Source of the DNA: a bacterium
GTDB lineage: Bacteria > Myxococcota_A > Polyangia > Nannocystales > Nannocystaceae
DNA: 64,000 nucleotides
Assembly (NCBI GenBank): GCA_024742475.1
Contig: JANSYI010000024.1
Coordinates: forward strand, 62,001-126,000
Reading direction: 5' to 3'
The stretch's first letter is position 1, and each line of letters begins with the position of its first letter. The notes under the pieces were generated by a model. The model was not told where the DNA came from. It did no database searches and saw only the letters and a program-made list of their open reading frames with translations. Of this stretch, positions 8,085-17,376 are shown piece by piece. The position numbers were made by a program, and so were the translations under genes.

Positions 8085-8611
8085 TGCCCGCGCAGGCCTA
8101 CGTCGCGCTCGGCGGCAACATCGGCGACCGCCTCGCCACCCTGCGCAGCGCCGTACGTGCGCTGCACGCCACTGACGAGGTGGCGGTCCTTCGCAGCTCG
8201 GGCATCTACGAGACCACGCCGGTGGGCCCGTCGAAGGAGCCCTTTCTCAACGCGGCGGTCGAGGTGAGCACGGCGTTGGGACCCCCCGAGCTGCTCGAGC
8301 AACTGCACCGCATCGAGCGCGCGCACGGCCGCGAGCGCAGGGTTCGCTGGGACGCGCGCACCCTCGACCTCGACCTGCTGCTGTATCTCGAAGCCGAGGA
8401 CGCGGCCCCGCGGGTCACCCACGACGGGCACTGCCGCCTGCCCCACCCCGCGATGCTCGAGCGGGACTTCGTGCTCGTCCCGATGGTCGACCTCGCGCCC
8501 ACGCTGGTCCTCGATGGCGCGAGCCTGGCCCAGCACCTCGCCGCGCTCCCCGAGACGGACCGCACCGTGCTCGCGCGACTCGAGGTTGACCCGCTCGCCC
8601 CACCCCGCTAG
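8084..8611 (+). CDS. folK: 2-amino-4-hydroxy-6-hydroxymethyldihydropteridine pyrophosphokinase
   Basis: A 175-residue HPPK that transfers pyrophosphate from ATP to 6-hydroxymethyl-7,8-dihydropterin in folate synthesis. Motifs: ALGGNIGDRLATL at the N-terminus, SSGIYETTPVG, FLNAAVEV, and the ATP/Mg site RVRWDARTLDLDLLLY. Residues LPHPAMLERDFVLVPMVDLAP complete the family pattern. It begins within the stop of the preceding gene (TGATG). Other folate genes are not adjacent. Its 3' end also contains the promoter of the following tRNA gene. Confidence 0.94.
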   Translation: MPAQAYVALGGNIGDRLATLRSAVRALHATDEVAVLRSSGIYETTPVGPSKEPFLNAAVEVSTALGPPELLEQLHRIERAHGRERRVRWDARTLDLDLLLYLEAEDAAPRVTHDGHCRLPHPAMLERDFVLVPMVDLAPTLVLDGASLAQHLAALPETDRTVLARLEVDPLAPPR

Positions 8612-8614
8612 CCT
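8586..8614 (+). promoter_or_regulatory. Probable sigma-70-type promoter of tRNA-Val
   Basis: TTGACC (8586-8591), 17-bp spacer, TAGCCT (8609-8614). Predicted transcription would begin a few bases before the mature tRNA 5' end at 8628. The -35 lies inside the last codons of folK. Confidence 0.6.
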
Positions 8615-8627
8615 CCGCCATCCCTGC

Positions 8628-8700
8628 AGGCGGGTAGCTCAGGGGTTAGAGCACCGTGCTTACACCGCGGTGGTCGCTGGTTCAAATCCAGTTCCGCCTA
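8628..8700 (+). tRNA. tRNA-Val (anticodon TAC)
   Basis: A full cloverleaf can be folded. The acceptor stem is AGGCGGG (8628-8634)/TCCGCCT (8693-8699) with discriminator A8700. The D stem is GCTC/GAGC. The anticodon stem is CCGTG/CGCGG with loop CTTACAC and anticodon TAC at 8661-8663. The T arm is GCTGG-TTCAAAT-CCAGT. It reads GUA and possibly other GUN valine codons. The 3' CCA is not encoded. Confidence 0.95.
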
Positions 8701-8704
8701 CGAT

Positions 8705-8734
8705 GAGGCCGACGGAGTTCGCTCCGCCGGCCTC
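8705..8734. terminator. UUCG-capped terminator hairpin after tRNA-Val
   Basis: A 13-bp stem (8705-8717 with 8722-8734) has a single A/C mismatch and a TTCG tetraloop, followed on the plus strand by AGCTCTTTG. It starts 5 bases after the tRNA and can also serve the convergent glycosyltransferase gene. Confidence 0.75.
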
Positions 8735-8750
8735 AGCTCTTTGCCGAGCA

Positions 8751-10784
8751 TCACTCGAGCGGCAGCTTCATCATCACGTAGTGGAAGCTCCGGTACTTCT
8801 CCTCGAGGGAGTCACGGTACTTGGCCGGAAGCTGAGACGAGAGCCGCTTCGCGTGAGGCTCGATGGTCAGGAACCAAAGCGACGCGTCCTGGCCTTCCTT
8901 CTCGGCGATGAGGTCGGCGAGCCGACCACGGTCGGGGTTCTTCATCACCCAGATGTCGCCCTTGCTGAAGAACGTCTCCCCTCGATAGTAGAACCACCAG
9001 CTGATCAGACGGTCGCTCGGGCCGCGCTCGTCGAAGTAGATCCGCATGGCCGTGCGCTGCGACCAGTTCTCGGACGACGCAGGGATGTAATCGGCGATGA
9101 GCCAACCCGTGGTCAGCAGACCCGAGAGCACCCAGGCGCCCACGGTGAACCGACGCAGCCGCGCCGTACGAGCGAGCATCCACGCGCCCAGGCCCACGGC
9201 GAACGGCAGCACGACGATGCCCAGGCGCTCCACGTCCGGTGCGCCCTTGGTCCACATGCCCGTGTAGAGGTAGGTGGTCAAGTGAGCGATCCACGTGGGG
9301 GTGAGGATCGCGTCACGAACGACGGCGACGCCGATGGCCAAGCCTGCCAAGGCGCACGCGGTGACCCCGAGAGAGGGTTGCGATCGCTCGAGCAGATCGT
9401 CGAGCCAAAGCCCGAGCATGAGCGCGAGCGGTGGCAAGACGGGGATGAGGTAGTGGTAGTACTTCGTCGTGCTGTAGCTGATCGCCAGCAGCGAGACGAC
9501 GAACCACAGGAACGCGAAGCGGTGAAGCGCCGCCGCGCCGTGATCTTCGGTGTCGAGGCTGCCGCGCTTGAACGCCTCGAGCGCACGCCACACCCCGGCG
9601 GGCACGAGCATCGACCACGGGAGCGCCGCGAGGCCGAGCGTCTCCAAGTAGAACGAGAATCCGCCGACGGCCTGCTTCTGCTCGCCGGTCGAGAAGCGCT
9701 GCAGGTTGTTTTGAATGATGAGCTCGTTCACCCAGCGATCGCCACGGTAGAGCACCATCGCGTGGTGCCAAGGGAACCCTGGGAGCACGAACAAGAGCGT
9801 GCCGATGACGAGGCCGCAGCGACGCAGCAGCCCCCAGCGCCCCGACACGGCGATGTGCGCGAGCACGACCGCGCCGACGATGCCCGGACCGATGAGCCCC
9901 TTGCCGATCAGCGAGAGGCCTGCAGCGAGGTAGAGGATGCCCATCCAGGCCTGTGACCGCCGGGTCCATCGCAGGCTGCGCACGAACACGACGACCGCGA
10001 TGACCCAATAGAGGAACATGTGAACCTGGATGTCCTTGAGCCCCTTGGCCAACGCCTTGTCGGCACCGAAGTACTTCCACGTCAGCGGGTCGAACGCGTG
10101 CTGGTGCACGACCGCGAGCGGGGCGATGGCCGCGACGGCGAACGCCGCGAGGAATGCCACGTAGGCCCGATCGTAGGGGAGCGACTTCCACCCCGATCCA
10201 CGACGACGCAGGTCTCGGTCCGGCTGCAGCCACGCCATCGCCCAGCTTCCGCCCGCGACGACCACCGGACCCACGAAGTAGATGTCCGTCAGCGCCTGCC
10301 GGGTGGCCATCGCCCACTGCGGCATGGTCGCGAGCACCAGCCCAACCAAGATTCCCGCCCGGGGCCCCTTGAGCCGCCAGGCGACCATGCCGAGGAAGAA
10401 CGTCGCCCCGAGACCCACCACCATGCTGGGGAAGCGGATCGAGAACTCGGGCCAAAACGGCTGCACCATCTCGGCCGGGTCCGCGCCCGTGCCGACGCCC
10501 ATGAGCTTCATCGACAGGGCCATGCACCAAAACGGCAGCGCCGGCTTGGATGCGAAGCTCCGCTCGGCGGTCGCGTGGGGGCCACCGTTGCCGCCCTGCC
10601 ACCAGAGATCCATCGGGTCGGAGCGCACGATGATGTTGCGCGCGACCTCTCCGTAGTGGGTCTCCCATGGGTCCCACGGACCCGAGGCCGACATCGCGAG
10701 GCTGTAGATCACGACGACCGTGAGGCAAGCGAGGACGGCCCAGACACGCGGGGCCTCGAGCCAGGTTTTCAGCGACGAGGCCAA
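8751..10784 (-). CDS. ArnT/PMT-like membrane glycosyltransferase (GT-C fold)
   Basis: A 677-residue polytopic membrane protein with about a dozen hydrophobic helices. It belongs to the GT-C enzymes that transfer a sugar from a polyprenyl-phosphate donor to a periplasmic acceptor. After the first helix comes the acidic catalytic-type loop DPWETHYGEVARNI. STTKYYHYLIPVLPPLALMLG resembles the conserved KRxxY/LP region of the family. The C-terminal 130 residues form a soluble domain. The acceptor (lipid A, protein or polysaccharide) cannot be told from sequence. Its start lies 41 bases from the divergent dehydratase gene. Confidence 0.85.
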   Translation of the reverse strand: MASSLKTWLEAPRVWAVLACLTVVVIYSLAMSASGPWDPWETHYGEVARNIIVRSDPMDLWWQGGNGGPHATAERSFASKPALPFWCMALSMKLMGVGTGADPAEMVQPFWPEFSIRFPSMVVGLGATFFLGMVAWRLKGPRAGILVGLVLATMPQWAMATRQALTDIYFVGPVVVAGGSWAMAWLQPDRDLRRRGSGWKSLPYDRAYVAFLAAFAVAAIAPLAVVHQHAFDPLTWKYFGADKALAKGLKDIQVHMFLYWVIAVVVFVRSLRWTRRSQAWMGILYLAAGLSLIGKGLIGPGIVGAVVLAHIAVSGRWGLLRRCGLVIGTLLFVLPGFPWHHAMVLYRGDRWVNELIIQNNLQRFSTGEQKQAVGGFSFYLETLGLAALPWSMLVPAGVWRALEAFKRGSLDTEDHGAAALHRFAFLWFVVSLLAISYSTTKYYHYLIPVLPPLALMLGLWLDDLLERSQPSLGVTACALAGLAIGVAVVRDAILTPTWIAHLTTYLYTGMWTKGAPDVERLGIVVLPFAVGLGAWMLARTARLRRFTVGAWVLSGLLTTGWLIADYIPASSENWSQRTAMRIYFDERGPSDRLISWWFYYRGETFFSKGDIWVMKNPDRGRLADLIAEKEGQDASLWFLTIEPHAKRLSSQLPAKYRDSLEEKYRSFHYVMMKLPLE

Positions 10785-10825
10785 GCGGCGGGAACGCTAC
10801 CGCAAAAGCGGGTAGCCTTGCAGCG

Positions 10826-11800
10826 ATGCTCCCCGTCCAGCTCGAAGACGTGCAGAACGCGGCCGAGCGCCTGCGCGGGCAGGTCCGCCGCACTCCGGTC
10901 TTCAGGGACGACAGCCAGGCACAGCGCGGCGTCACGCTTTGGCTCAAGGCGGAGAACCTCCAGCACATCGGGGCGTTCAAGGCCCGGGGAGCTCTGCACG
11001 CGGTCGGCCGGCTCCCTCCGCGCGTTCGCGACCGCGGCCTGGTCACCTACAGCTCGGGCAACCACGCGCAGGCCGTCGCCCTGGCCGCGTCCCGCTTCGG
11101 CATTCGCGCCACGATCGCGATGCCCACCGACGCGCCGGCGGTCAAGGTCGCTCGCGTGCGCGAGCTCGGCGCGACGATCGAGTTCGCGGGCACCACGTCG
11201 AGCGAGCGCAAGAAGCGAGCCGAAGCGATCGCTCGGGAGACGGGAGCGACCATCATCGAGCCCTTCGACCACCCGCACATCGTCGCGGGCGCGGGCACGG
11301 CCACGCTCGAGCTGGTGGGCGAGGTGCGCGCGCGGACCGATGGGGCCGGCCTCGACGCGCTCGTCGTCCCGGTCGGAGGCGGGGGCCTTCTCGCGGGCGC
11401 ATGCGTGGTCTGTGCGGCGGCGGGCATCGACGTGTACACCGCCGAGCCCCACGGCTGCGATGCCATGGCGCAGAGCTTGGCGGCGGGCACGCGGGTTGCC
11501 GTGCAGCCCGCACCCACGCTCGGCGACGGACTCAAGCCGGTGCGGGTGGGGGCGCTCAACTTCGAAGTCGCCCGACACGTGGTCCGCGACAGCCATCGGG
11601 TGAACGATTCCGAGATGGGTGCAGGCCTGGTCCACGTCCTCACACGTCACAAGATGCTGCTCGAGCCCTCGGGCGCTGCGGCGTTGGCCGTGGCGATGCG
11701 GGAACAACTGCCCGACTCGCCCGCGAACGTGGGTGTGCTGCTCTCCGGTGGCAACGTCGACCCCAGCACCGTCGCCCGCCTCCTGCAGGAGCACGCATGA
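10826..11800 (+). CDS. PLP-dependent threonine dehydratase/serine racemase-like enzyme
   Basis: 324 residues, fold-type II PLP enzyme. The Schiff-base lysine is K52 in ENLQHIGAFKARGA, the substrate loop is SSGNHAQA (76-83), and the phosphate-binding glycine loop is PVGGGGLLAG (about 179-188). The C-terminal SGGNVD matches the end of this family. The length corresponds to catabolic threonine dehydratase or serine racemase, with no C-terminal ACT regulatory domain, so the biosynthetic IlvA form is less likely. Substrate is inferred only. The stop overlaps the next ATG (ATGA). Confidence 0.85.
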   Translation: MLPVQLEDVQNAAERLRGQVRRTPVFRDDSQAQRGVTLWLKAENLQHIGAFKARGALHAVGRLPPRVRDRGLVTYSSGNHAQAVALAASRFGIRATIAMPTDAPAVKVARVRELGATIEFAGTTSSERKKRAEAIARETGATIIEPFDHPHIVAGAGTATLELVGEVRARTDGAGLDALVVPVGGGGLLAGACVVCAAAGIDVYTAEPHGCDAMAQSLAAGTRVAVQPAPTLGDGLKPVRVGALNFEVARHVVRDSHRVNDSEMGAGLVHVLTRHKMLLEPSGAAALAVAMREQLPDSPANVGVLLSGGNVDPSTVARLLQEHA

Positions 11801-12969
11801 AGCCTCGCCTCTCCATTCTCCCCTTCCTCTTGGTCGCCGCCTGCACCAAGCAGCCCGCCCAGGACGAGTCACAGCCGGCCGACGCCACAGCGCAGCCCGA
11901 ACGGAAGGCCGACCCCGGCGAGCCACACAGCAGCGAGCCCGCGGGCGACCCCCACCTGGTCGTGTTTGCCGACCGCACGTCGCAGGCATACCTGCTGCTG
12001 CTGCCACCCGGCGAACACGACGTCCCCACGCGAGAGGACCTGCAGACCCTGGTCAAGGCGAAGCTCGCCACCGCAGCGGACGAGCCCGAGCTTGCCCTCC
12101 TGCTCGAGCTGATCGAAACCGAGCCCACCGTCGATCTCAACGCGGGTCCCGGCGACGGCACGCCCCGCGCCACGCGAGACCTCTTGGGCACCAACATCGA
12201 CGTCCTCCCCGTTCGCGGGCCCAAGGGCGCGGTGGGAGACGCGGCGCTGGGTGATCCCATTCTCACCCGCCTGCTCTCCGACGAGGAGCGCGCGAGCCTC
12301 CGCGGCCGCAGCCAAGCCCTGCTGCTTCGGGCCGAGTATCGCAACCAGTACGCGGTCCGGGGCCTGCGCCTGCTGCAGACGCTCACCCGCGTAGTGGCCC
12401 GCGATCGCGACGCGCTGATCCACGACCCCGACACGGGCGAGACGATGGGCGTCAACACCTTCACGCAGCGGCGGCTCAAGTCGTCGCTCTCGAACATCGC
12501 CGACCAGATCGCCGTCGTCCCCTTCCCCGACCGCATGCACACCGACGCGATCCGGCTGACCACACGAGGCATGCGACGCTTCGGCAGCCCCGACCTCGAG
12601 CTCGACGGCCTGCCTCGAGACCCCAAGTTGCTGCAGCGCGCGACCGACCTGCTCAACGGTCTCGCGCGCCAGATGGTCCAGCTCGGTGAGTTCGACTCCA
12701 CCGGATACGCGGTCGAGCTCGCCGAGACGGTCACCGTCGACATCGACGACGTCATTGCCGCCTATGGCGAAGGCGGTGCGCACGTCGAGGAGTGCGGCGA
12801 GCGCTGCGCCGGTGAGGCCGAGGTCCACCTCGTCGAGCGCACGGCCGAGGAGCACGACCCTGCCGACCACCTCGTCGTCCGCGTCATCGCCCCACGCGAG
12901 CTGTCGGACTCGGTCGACTACGACCACACCAAGTGGGTCCGCGGCATCCTCTCCGACCTGTTCGGCTGA
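11797..12969 (+). CDS. Lipoprotein of unknown function
   Basis: 390 residues, coupled to the dehydratase gene through ATGA. The signal peptide LSILPFLLVAAC carries lipobox LVAAC and is followed by an acidic disordered stretch to about residue 50. The rest is a soluble, mostly helical domain with regular Leu spacing (LLQTLTRVVARDRDALIHD) and a pair of Cys residues near the C-terminus (ECGERCAG). I recognise no family. It is probably periplasmic or surface-exposed. Confidence 0.75.
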   Translation: MKPRLSILPFLLVAACTKQPAQDESQPADATAQPERKADPGEPHSSEPAGDPHLVVFADRTSQAYLLLLPPGEHDVPTREDLQTLVKAKLATAADEPELALLLELIETEPTVDLNAGPGDGTPRATRDLLGTNIDVLPVRGPKGAVGDAALGDPILTRLLSDEERASLRGRSQALLLRAEYRNQYAVRGLRLLQTLTRVVARDRDALIHDPDTGETMGVNTFTQRRLKSSLSNIADQIAVVPFPDRMHTDAIRLTTRGMRRFGSPDLELDGLPRDPKLLQRATDLLNGLARQMVQLGEFDSTGYAVELAETVTVDIDDVIAAYGEGGAHVEECGERCAGEAEVHLVERTAEEHDPADHLVVRVIAPRELSDSVDYDHTKWVRGILSDLFG

Positions 12970-13044
12970 GGCGCGTCCAAGGCCTGCGGTATCCTGGGAG
13001 CGCTGTCGATCGAGTCACAATCGGACCTCCCGAACAGCGCGTCG

Positions 13045-15531
13045 GTGGCAACGGAGGATGCGCTCCGCACCCTCGCCCCGAACGCCCCCTCGGCGGCGTC
13101 CCTGTCTCCCCGCATGAAGGAGCTCGGGCGCTACATCGTCGTGCGCACGCTTGGAGCAGGGGCGATGGGCACCGTGTACCTCGCCTACGACCCCGAGCTC
13201 GACCGGAAGGTCGCGCTCAAGCTCCTGCTCGGCGCTGACAGCCCAAAGCGACGACTCGCGCTGCTCCGCGAAGCGCAGGCGCTTGCAAAGCTCACCCACC
13301 CCAACGTGGTGGCGGTGCACGACGTCGGCGAGCATGACGGCAACGTCTACGTCGCCATGGAGCTCGTCGAGGGTGTCACCCTGCGCGAATGGCTGGCGCT
13401 TGCGCCCCGCAGCTGGCGAGGCGTGCTCGACGTGTTCCTCGAAGCGTGCCGCGGACTCGAGGCCGCGCACCGCCGCGGCCTGATCCATCGCGACTTCAAG
13501 CCCGACAACGTCATGATCGCCGACTCGGGCCGGGTCCTGGTGATGGATTTCGGCCTCGCGCGGCCCACTACGGAGGCCCAGCGAGAAGGGGACGACGCGC
13601 TCGAGGATCTGTCGGGCTCGCTGCTCACCGAGGCCACGGTTGGCCGCGTCGCGGGCACCCCGGCCTATATGGCGCCCGAGCAGGCGCTCGCCTCCGGACT
13701 CAGCCCTGCGGCAGATCAGTTCGCGTTCTGCGTGAGCCTTTGGGAGGCGCTCTACGGCCGGCGCCCGTTCGATGGGCCCACGTACCCCGAGCTGCTCCGC
13801 AACACCGCAGAGGGCCGCTTCGGCGAGATGCCCAGCAATCGCCGGGTCCCTCGCTGGCTGCGACGCGTGCTCGCCAAGGGACTGCGGGCGGACGCGGACC
13901 GGCGATGGTCCTCACTCGATGCGCTGGCTCGAGCCCTCGAGCGAGGCCGCACGCAGTGGCGCTGGAAGCTCGCCGTGGCTGCAGCCTCCGCGCTCGCGAT
14001 CTCGCTGGCCTTCGTTGCGCGCCAACGCCGTCAGGAGCGCCAGTCGGTCCAGCGGGCCATCGCGGCGTGCAAGGAGGACGCACGATCCATTCGCGAGGTC
14101 TGGAGCGAGGACGCGCAAGAGCGGCTCAGATCTGGGCTGCGAGCGACGGGCGTGAGCTTCGCGGACGACAGCGCCGACACGCTCATCCCGTGGCTCGATG
14201 CGTACACCGACGCCTGGCAACGGGGCCAGTTCGAGACGTGCGTGCGAAGCTCGGTGAACGCCGAGTGGAGCGCCAAGCGGGCGGACCGAGCGATGTGGTG
14301 CTTCGAGGACCGCCGAGGGCAGCTTGCGGCCGCGGTCGACCAGATCTCCGAGGGCGACGCCACGACGGCGAGGCGTGCGGTTCGAATTGCGTCCTATCTC
14401 GACCCCATCGATGCCTGTCTCGACCCAGACCTCATCGATCGTCTTCCCGCGCCGCCGGCCGACATTCGTGAACAGATCCGTGACGTGCGAGCACAGCTCA
14501 TCGAGAGCGACAGCCTTCGCCATGGAGGAGACCCCCTGGACGCCGCCGACATCGCCCATCGAGCTCGCGGCGCCGCAGAATCGCTCGACTGGCCACCCGT
14601 GCTCGCCGCAAGCCTCTTCACCGAAGGGCGTGCCCTGCTCGAGGCCGGTCAGTGGCGTCGCGCCGAGCCTCTGTTGACCGAGGCCTTCTTCACCGCCGAG
14701 GAGGCCGGATCCCACGAGCTCGCGTTTCGGGCGGCGCGCTCGCTCGTCATGGCCAACGGCAAGCTCCAACGCTTTCGTCAAGCCGAGGTCTGGTCCCGAC
14801 ACGCGGAGCTCGTCTCCGGCGGAAAGCCCGACCCGGGCCGACTCGACGAAGCCGAGGGCCTGTATCTGATGATGTCGATCGACCGAAGTCTCGGCCGCTA
14901 CGAGCAAGCCGCCGCGCGAGGCGAGCGGGCGGTGGAGCTGCGGTCGCAGACCCTGGGCCCTCGCCATCCCATCACCGCTGCTGCCATGCGCAACCTCGGC
15001 CTGGTCTACCTCGAGCAGGGCCGAGGCGACGAAGCCCTCCCCCTGCTCGAGCACGCGTTCGAGGTGTGGCGAGACACCGTCGGAGACTCCCACCCAAGCG
15101 TCGACAGCCTGCGACTCTACCGAGGTGAAGCGCTGCTCCTCCTCGAGCGGCCCGAAGAGGCGCTCGAGCTCATCGACACGGGCCGCCGGGGTTTGGCCCG
15201 CTCGGTCCCGGAGGTCCACCCCGAATCGGCGAGGGGTCAGCTGCTGCTCGGGCGCGCTCACCTGGTCCTGGGCAACCTCGACGCGTCGGCCTCGGCCTTC
15301 GACGAGGCCCTCCCCCTGTTCGAACAGGCCTACGGCCTTCGACACCAAGCCACCGCCGGCGCCCTCTTGGCCGCCTCCGACCTCGACCGGGCGCGGGGAG
15401 ACGACGCGAGCGCTCGGCTCAAGTGTGTCCGGGCGCAGGAGATCCTCGCGCTGACGCTGCGCGACGACCACCCCGATCGGGTCCGCGCTGCCGAGGCGAT
15501 CGCCGCCATCGACCGCGAGGGATCCCCGTGA
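13045..15531 (+). CDS. Eukaryotic-type Ser/Thr protein kinase with TM helix and TPR sensor domain
   Basis: 828 residues. The kinase domain (about 27-300) has the glycine loop LGAGAMGTVY, lysine K59 (VALKLL), catalytic loop HRDFKPDN (148-155), DFG (168-170) and activation segment GTPAYMAPEQ. One helix at about 308-325 crosses the membrane. The remaining 500 residues are a TPR array with repeats such as LGLVYLEQGRGDEALPLLE and end in a helical tail. This is the standard myxobacterial kinase-TPR layout, with the TPRs likely binding a protein partner. Start GTG 13045; ATG 13114 is an alternative that leaves the kinase domain intact. Confidence 0.9.
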   Translation: MATEDALRTLAPNAPSAASLSPRMKELGRYIVVRTLGAGAMGTVYLAYDPELDRKVALKLLLGADSPKRRLALLREAQALAKLTHPNVVAVHDVGEHDGNVYVAMELVEGVTLREWLALAPRSWRGVLDVFLEACRGLEAAHRRGLIHRDFKPDNVMIADSGRVLVMDFGLARPTTEAQREGDDALEDLSGSLLTEATVGRVAGTPAYMAPEQALASGLSPAADQFAFCVSLWEALYGRRPFDGPTYPELLRNTAEGRFGEMPSNRRVPRWLRRVLAKGLRADADRRWSSLDALARALERGRTQWRWKLAVAAASALAISLAFVARQRRQERQSVQRAIAACKEDARSIREVWSEDAQERLRSGLRATGVSFADDSADTLIPWLDAYTDAWQRGQFETCVRSSVNAEWSAKRADRAMWCFEDRRGQLAAAVDQISEGDATTARRAVRIASYLDPIDACLDPDLIDRLPAPPADIREQIRDVRAQLIESDSLRHGGDPLDAADIAHRARGAAESLDWPPVLAASLFTEGRALLEAGQWRRAEPLLTEAFFTAEEAGSHELAFRAARSLVMANGKLQRFRQAEVWSRHAELVSGGKPDPGRLDEAEGLYLMMSIDRSLGRYEQAAARGERAVELRSQTLGPRHPITAAAMRNLGLVYLEQGRGDEALPLLEHAFEVWRDTVGDSHPSVDSLRLYRGEALLLLERPEEALELIDTGRRGLARSVPEVHPESARGQLLLGRAHLVLGNLDASASAFDEALPLFEQAYGLRHQATAGALLAASDLDRARGDDASARLKCVRAQEILALTLRDDHPDRVRAAEAIAAIDREGSP

Positions 15532-15553
15532 GCGCCGTGTTAGCCTGCCCGAA

Positions 15554-16090
15554 ATGAGCGCGCCCGCACCCCTCGTTTGGATCGACCTGGAGATGTCCGG
15601 CTTGGATCCGGACGCGTGCAAGATCCTCGAAATCGCGACCCTCGTCACCGACGCGGAGCTCGAGATCGTCGCCGAAGGTCCCGACATCGTCGTGCATCAG
15701 CCCGACGCGGTGCTCGAGGCGATGGACGAATGGTGTACGACGCACCATGGGGAGTCGGGGCTGACGGCCGCGGTCAAGGCCTCATCGATCTCGCTCGCCG
15801 AGGCAGAGGCGCAGACGCTCGAGTTCTTGCGCGCGCACACCGAGGCCGGCACGTCTCCGCTGTGCGGCAACTCGATCTGGCAGGACCGGCGCTTCATCTC
15901 GCGCTACATGCCCAAGCTCGACGCGTACCTCCACTACCGCATGGTCGACGTCAGCACCGTCAAGGAGCTGACCCGACGCTGGTACGCGGACGTGAAGGCT
16001 CCGCCCAAGGGGCAGAGCCACCGCGCGCTCGACGACATCCGCGAGTCGATCGCCGAGCTGAAGTTCTACCGAGAGAACGTGTTTCGGTAG
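15554..16090 (+). CDS. orn: Oligoribonuclease
   Basis: A 178-residue 3'-5' exonuclease of the DEDDh family that clears di- and oligoribonucleotides and finishes RNA and c-di-GMP (pGpG) turnover. The catalytic set is visible: D11 and E13 (WIDLEMSGLD), D111 (NSIWQDRRF), H156 and D161 (HRALDDIRESI). Length is normal. It lies 22 bases after the kinase gene and converges with a lipoprotein gene only 6 bases away. Confidence 0.95.
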   Translation: MSAPAPLVWIDLEMSGLDPDACKILEIATLVTDAELEIVAEGPDIVVHQPDAVLEAMDEWCTTHHGESGLTAAVKASSISLAEAEAQTLEFLRAHTEAGTSPLCGNSIWQDRRFISRYMPKLDAYLHYRMVDVSTVKELTRRWYADVKAPPKGQSHRALDDIRESIAELKFYRENVFR

Positions 16091-16096
16091 CGCCGT

Positions 16097-16735
16097 CTAC
16101 TCGCCGACGCACATGCCGTCTTCGACCACGCAACCGGGCACGGAGTCGCAGAACTGCGCCGGGATGCTTCCGCACACGCCTCTACCGCCGTCGCCGCCGC
16201 CGTCGTCGGGCTGACACGACCCGCCACCGGGCCCGCCGGGCTGGAAGCTACATCCCTCGGTCGCAAAGCACTCTTGCAAGCTCAGGCCCTCGCAGTCGGC
16301 GGTCTCACCCCCGCTCGAGCTCTCCCCGCCGGTGCTGCCCATGTCGCCGGTGCCCCCCGTGGAGCCCGAATCCGTGTCGCCCTCGGTTTCACCACCGGTC
16401 CCGTCCGTGTCGGCGCCCGTGGTGCCGTCGGTCGTATCCGTATCCGAGTCGGTCGCGTCGGAGTCGGAGGTTCCGTTCGTGTCGGAGGCAGAGTCGGACT
16501 CCGAGTCGCTCGTGCCGTTGCTGTCGCTGTCGGAGTCGCTGCCCGCGGCAGAGTCGCTGTCTGGCCCGCCGTTCGTCTCGGAGCTGGCGTCGCTCGAATC
16601 GGTGCCGCCCGCGTCCGTGTCCGCGTCCGTGTCGGCGTCCGTGTCGGCTTCGTCAGTCAGGCTGTCGCAGCCGGCCGAGAGCGGCAGCACCGTAAGGGCC
16701 AAGACGTTGAGTGCAGTGAGTAGGCTTCGTTTCAT
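16097..16735 (-). CDS. Ser/Asp/Thr-rich lipoprotein with Cys-rich C-terminus
   Basis: 212 residues. The signal peptide MKRSLLTALNVLALTVLPLS ends at lipobox LSAGC. A disordered linker of roughly 120 residues follows, almost only Asp, Ser, Thr, Gly and Glu (DSDSDSNGTSDSESD-like). A Cys-patterned C-terminal domain follows (CEGLSLQECFATEGC, then CGSIPAQFCDSVPGCVVEDGMC), probably disulphide-bonded. This design is common among myxobacterial surface lipoproteins; function is unknown. The linker is a low-complexity region whose length may vary between strains. Confidence 0.8.
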   Translation of the reverse strand: MKRSLLTALNVLALTVLPLSAGCDSLTDEADTDADTDADTDAGGTDSSDASSETNGGPDSDSAAGSDSDSDSNGTSDSESDSASDTNGTSDSDATDSDTDTTDGTTGADTDGTGGETEGDTDSGSTGGTGDMGSTGGESSSGGETADCEGLSLQECFATEGCSFQPGGPGGGSCQPDDGGGDGGRGVCGSIPAQFCDSVPGCVVEDGMCVGE

Positions 16736-16815
16736 GGTTCGTCCCGTCGCGACCGCAGGGTGAGCGCGACACCACGTTCCTTGGCGGCCAGGCCGGTCGA
16801 TCCGTGAGACGAATT

Positions 16816-17376
16816 TCAACGATCTCGACGATGGAGCGGAAACGAGGGATCCGCGTCCGGGGGCCCGGGAAACCCGCAGGGCTGCGTGCATTCGAACCCC
16901 GCACAGACGGCGAGCGGCTGCGTGCCAATCCCGCCCTGGCACGCCGGGATGCCGATGCAGCTGAGGAAGTCGGGCGCGAACTCGAGGCAGCCGAGCAGGC
17001 ATGCACAGCCCGGGCTCTCGGCGCATGCGAGCAACGCCTCGCAGCAGCTGCTCTGGATGCACGCCAAGCAGGTCCCATCGGGCTCGGCACGGCATAGATC
17101 CCCCTCGTCGATGCTCGTCGAGGAGCTGCTCGGATCTGCTGTGCTGCCGCTCGATTCCGTCGACACCACGCCGGACGACGAACCAGAGGTGGAGTCGAAC
17201 CCGCCCGTCCCCCTTGCCGCCGTGCTGCTCGATGACGTCGCCTGGTCGATTTCACCGCCGCTGCTGTGCGCGTCGACGGCCGCGCCCGTCGACGCCTCAC
17301 CGCCGCCGAGCGACGCGGTGACGTTGCAGCCCAGCGCGAGGCCGAGCATCCCCGCTGCGAATCGGTGCCGGCTCAC
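16816..17376 (-). CDS. Cys-rich lipoprotein at the end of the sigma-factor operon
   Basis: 186 residues. The signal peptide MSRHRFAAGMLGLALGC has lipobox LALGC (Cys17), followed by a Ser/Thr/Gly linker. A compact Cys-rich domain (CLACIQSSCCEALLACAESPGC and onwards, about a dozen Cys) suggests several disulphides. Its ATG overlaps the stop of the putative anti-sigma gene (ATGA), so it is translated with the regulatory pair and may be an effector or sensor of that system. I know of no functional assignment for the domain. Confidence 0.75.
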   Translation of the reverse strand: MSRHRFAAGMLGLALGCNVTASLGGGEASTGAAVDAHSSGGEIDQATSSSSTAARGTGGFDSTSGSSSGVVSTESSGSTADPSSSSTSIDEGDLCRAEPDGTCLACIQSSCCEALLACAESPGCACLLGCLEFAPDFLSCIGIPACQGGIGTQPLAVCAGFECTQPCGFPGPPDADPSFPLHRRDR

